Positions 62,109 through 64,000 of a DNA stretch of 64,000 nt are shown here, piece by piece; position 1 is the stretch's first letter, and every line of letters begins with the position of its first letter. Source of the DNA: Streptomyces capitiformicae. Its GTDB lineage: Bacteria; Actinomycetota; Actinomycetes; Streptomycetales; Streptomycetaceae. Location: positions 682,001-746,000 of the forward strand of contig NZ_CP022161.1 in the NCBI RefSeq assembly GCF_002214185.1, in the 5' to 3' direction. Under the pieces are notes generated by a model. It was not told the origin of the DNA. It saw nothing but the letters and a program-made list of their open reading frames with translations, and ran no database searches. The position numbers and the translations under genes were made by a program.

Positions 62109-63548
62109 ATGGGACAGCCGCAGCAGCCCGACCAGGCCGAGGCGGAGGAGTCAGGAGCCGCTGGGCCTGATGCCGGGGGCGTCACGGGAGCGGGGGCCGT
62201 CACGGGAGCCGGGGGCGGGCTCGGGGCCGAGCCGGGCATGGGGGACGGGGCTTCCGGGCCCCGGGGCGGGCCCGGGGCGAGGCCCGACAGCGCTGCCCAT
62301 GTCGGCACCGGCGCCGCGACCTGGCCCGCCGGGCTCGCCGGAGGGGTCGGCAAGCCTCCGCTGCGGGTCGGCATGGTCGGGTACGCCTTCATGGGGGCCG
62401 CGCACTCCCAGGGCTGGCGCACCGCGGGCCGTGTCTTCGAGCTGCCGCTCAGCCCCGTGCTCGCGGCGGTCTGCGGGCGTGACGGCGATGCGGTGCGGGC
62501 CATGGCCGACCGGCACGGCTGGGCGGCGACCGAGACCGACTGGCGGGACCTGATCGCCAGGGACGACATCGACCTCGTCGACATCTGCACCCCCGGCGAC
62601 AGCCACGCCGAGATCGCCCTCGCCGCCCTCGCCGCAGGCAAGCACGTGCTCTGCGAGAAGCCGCTCGCCAACACCGTCGAGGAGGCGGAGGCGATGGCGA
62701 CGGCGGCCGAAGAGGCATACGAGCGCGGGCAGTTGGCGATGGTCGGCTTCAACTACCGCCGGGTGCCCGCCACCGCGCTCGCCCGCCGCATGGTCGCCGA
62801 GGGACGGCTGGGCCCCCTGCGGCACGTACGGGTGACGTACCTTCAGGACTGGCTCGTGGACCCGGAGTTCCCGCTCACCTGGCGGCTGCGCAAGGACACG
62901 GCCGGTTCGGGGGCGCTCGGCGACCTCGGCGCGCACATCGTCGACCTCGCGCAGTATCTGGCGGGTGAGCCGGTGATCGGGGTGTCGGCGCTGACCGAGA
63001 CCTTCGTGACGGAACGGCCGCTGCCCGCCGGGGCGTCCAGCGGTCTGGCGGCGGCGGGAGGCTCGGCGGACAGAGGGGCGGTCACCGTCGACGACGCGGC
63101 CCTGTTCACCGGCCGTTTCGCCTCTGGCGCGGTTGCCTCCTTCGAGGCCACCCGCTTCGCCACCGGCCGCAAGAACGCCCTGCGCCTCGAACTCAACGGT
63201 GAACGCGGCTCGCTGGCCTTCGACCTGGAACGGCTCAACGAACTCGCCTACCACGACCACACCGAACCCGGCGCCCACGCCGGCTTCCGCCGCATCCTCG
63301 TCACCGAGCCCGACCACCCCTACGTGGACGCCTGGTGGCCGCCGGGCCACGGCCTCGGCTACGAGCACACCTTCGTCCACCAGGCCCGTGACCTGGTGCA
63401 TGCCATCGCGACGGGAACCCGGCCCGAGCCGTCCTTCGCCGACGGGCTTCAGGTGCAGCGCGTGCTCGCGGCGGTGGAGGAGAGCGCCGAGAAGAACTCC
63501 GTCTACACCCCGACCCACATCCCGAACCACACCACGACAGGGCTCTGA
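62109..63548 (+). CDS. Gfo/Idh/MocA-family oxidoreductase with long low-complexity N-terminus
   Basis: A 479-residue NAD(P)-dependent sugar dehydrogenase. The conserved protein starts near residue 84 (LRVGMVGYAFMGAAHSQGWR, the Rossmann site). Then come VDICTPGDSHAEIALAALAA, GKHVLCEKPLANTVEEAE (the EKP lysine) and GSGALGDLGAHIVDLAQYLA with the catalytic Asp/His. The first 83 residues are Gly/Ala/Pro/Asp-rich and unlike the family. The ATG at 62109 has GAGGAGG upstream. It would oxidise the imported sugar or polyol. Confidence 0.93.
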   Translation: MGQPQQPDQAEAEESGAAGPDAGGVTGAGAVTGAGGGLGAEPGMGDGASGPRGGPGARPDSAAHVGTGAATWPAGLAGGVGKPPLRVGMVGYAFMGAAHSQGWRTAGRVFELPLSPVLAAVCGRDGDAVRAMADRHGWAATETDWRDLIARDDIDLVDICTPGDSHAEIALAALAAGKHVLCEKPLANTVEEAEAMATAAEEAYERGQLAMVGFNYRRVPATALARRMVAEGRLGPLRHVRVTYLQDWLVDPEFPLTWRLRKDTAGSGALGDLGAHIVDLAQYLAGEPVIGVSALTETFVTERPLPAGASSGLAAAGGSADRGAVTVDDAALFTGRFASGAVASFEATRFATGRKNALRLELNGERGSLAFDLERLNELAYHDHTEPGAHAGFRRILVTEPDHPYVDAWWPPGHGLGYEHTFVHQARDLVHAIATGTRPEPSFADGLQVQRVLAAVEESAEKNSVYTPTHIPNHTTTGL

Positions 63549-63572
63549 CTCCGGTCCGAGGAGGCCACGGCA

Positions 63573-64000
63573 ATGCCGCGCAACTTCACGCTCTTCACTG
63601 GCCAGTGGGCCGACCTGCCCCTCGAAGAGGTCTGCCGACTCGCCCGCGACTTCGGCTACGACGGACTCGAACTCGCCTGCTGGGGAGACCACTTCGAGGT
63701 CGACAAGGCCCTCGCCGACCCGTCGTATCTCGACTCGCGCCACCAACTCCTGGAGAAGTACGGCCTGAAGTGCTGGGCCGTCTCCAACCACCTCGTGGGC
63801 CAGGCGGTGTGCGACGCCATCATCGACGAACGTCACCGCGCCATCCTCCCGGCCCGTATCTGGGGCGACGGCGAGCCCGAAGGCGTACGGCAGCGGGCCG
63901 CGGCCGAGATGGCCGACACGGCACGGGCCGCGGCCGCCCTCGGCGTCGACACCGTCATCGGCTTCACCGGCTCCGCCATCTGGCATCTGGTCGCCATGTT
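63573..64000 (+). CDS. Sugar phosphate isomerase/epimerase (AP endonuclease 2-like TIM barrel), cut by window end
   Basis: About 142 codons are visible. The start [20 protein letters not shown], then [20 protein letters not shown] and the [20 protein letters not shown] segment match IolE/IolI-type xylose-isomerase-like barrels. It lies 24 bp after the oxidoreductase with CGAGGAGG before the ATG. Pairing with a Gfo/Idh dehydrogenase is typical of inositol or unusual-sugar catabolism. Confidence 0.9.
   Translation, partial: MPRNFTLFTGQWADLPLEEVCRLARDFGYDGLELACWGDHFEVDKALADPSYLDSRHQLLEKYGLKCWAVSNHLVGQAVCDAIIDERHRAILPARIWGDGEPEGVRQRAAAEMADTARAAAALGVDTVIGFTGSAIWHLVAM

Overview
The window is high-GC actinobacterial DNA, almost certainly Streptomyces. 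The evidence is GTG/TTG starts with purine-rich ribosome sites, strong third-position GC, two leucine TTA (bldA-type) codons, ANTAR, SigB-type and WYL regulators, CebR boxes in front of cellulase genes, and the dispersed GGGGGTCCCTCCCGCTCGAG palindromes common between Streptomyces genes. I see no rRNA, tRNA, CRISPR array, prophage or insertion sequence.

Layout. 1-2.35 kb: 3' part of a flavin monooxygenase, two small leftward ORFs of unknown function and a dense TGAAC operator-like array. 2.35-7.2 kb: a stress/regulation block with a pyruvate oxidase-type ThDP enzyme, a SigB-family sigma factor, a PAS-GAF sensor and a GAF-ANTAR protein. 7.5-13.2 kb: a repeat-rich secreted protein, an aminotransferase-fold protein without the usual lysine, a coupled 31-codon mini-gene, two metallo-beta-lactamase-fold proteins, a DedA protein and a recombinase-like orphan. 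13.4-23.9 kb: a membrane phosphodiesterase, a MoxR ATPase overlapping a metallopeptidase-VWA protein, OsmC, a patatin-like protein and a stand-alone second DnaK. 23.9-30.6 kb: regulators and small enzymes (ADP-ribosylglycohydrolase, pterin dehydratase, methyltransferase, WYL regulator with a clear operator). 30.6-40.4 kb: polysaccharide degradation, with a broken rhamnogalacturonan lyase, a secreted EEP hydrolase, GH74 and GH48 leftward, GH6 rightward, and two CebR boxes between GH48 and GH6. 40.5-50.4 kb: a methyltransferase with a His-rich tail, aldo/keto reductase, acyl-CoA synthetase, LysR, bile-acid-symporter-family transporter, and a sialidase plus DUF4185-like pair. 50.8-56.7 kb: a formate/oxalate-type locus with intact fdhD, a decayed Fe-S protein and a decayed ketopantoate reductase, an OFA transporter with its 45-residue partner, a FabH-like synthase and a GntR regulator. 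56.9-64 kb: a ROK-regulated sugar ABC operon with an oxidoreductase and a sugar isomerase that runs off the window.

How the genes work together. GH48, GH6 and GH74 are complementary secreted enzymes for cellulose and xyloglucan, and GH48/GH6 share a CebR-boxed divergent promoter. The ABC cassette with Gfo/Idh dehydrogenase and isomerase looks like uptake plus first oxidation steps for a sugar or polyol. The GntR regulator, OFA carrier and fdhD suggest a C1/C2 acid pathway that is partly lost here.

Striking features are the number of short tandem duplications (9, 10, 12, 19 and 24 bp units), some of which destroyed genes, and two copies of an intergenic palindrome inserted in frame in two different genes, each adding the same 13 residues. 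No wholly new defence or mobile system is evident. The best candidates for undescribed biology are the MoxR/duplicated-metallopeptidase-VWA pair, the ATGA-coupled mini-gene next to a lysine-less aminotransferase fold, and the TGAAC array.
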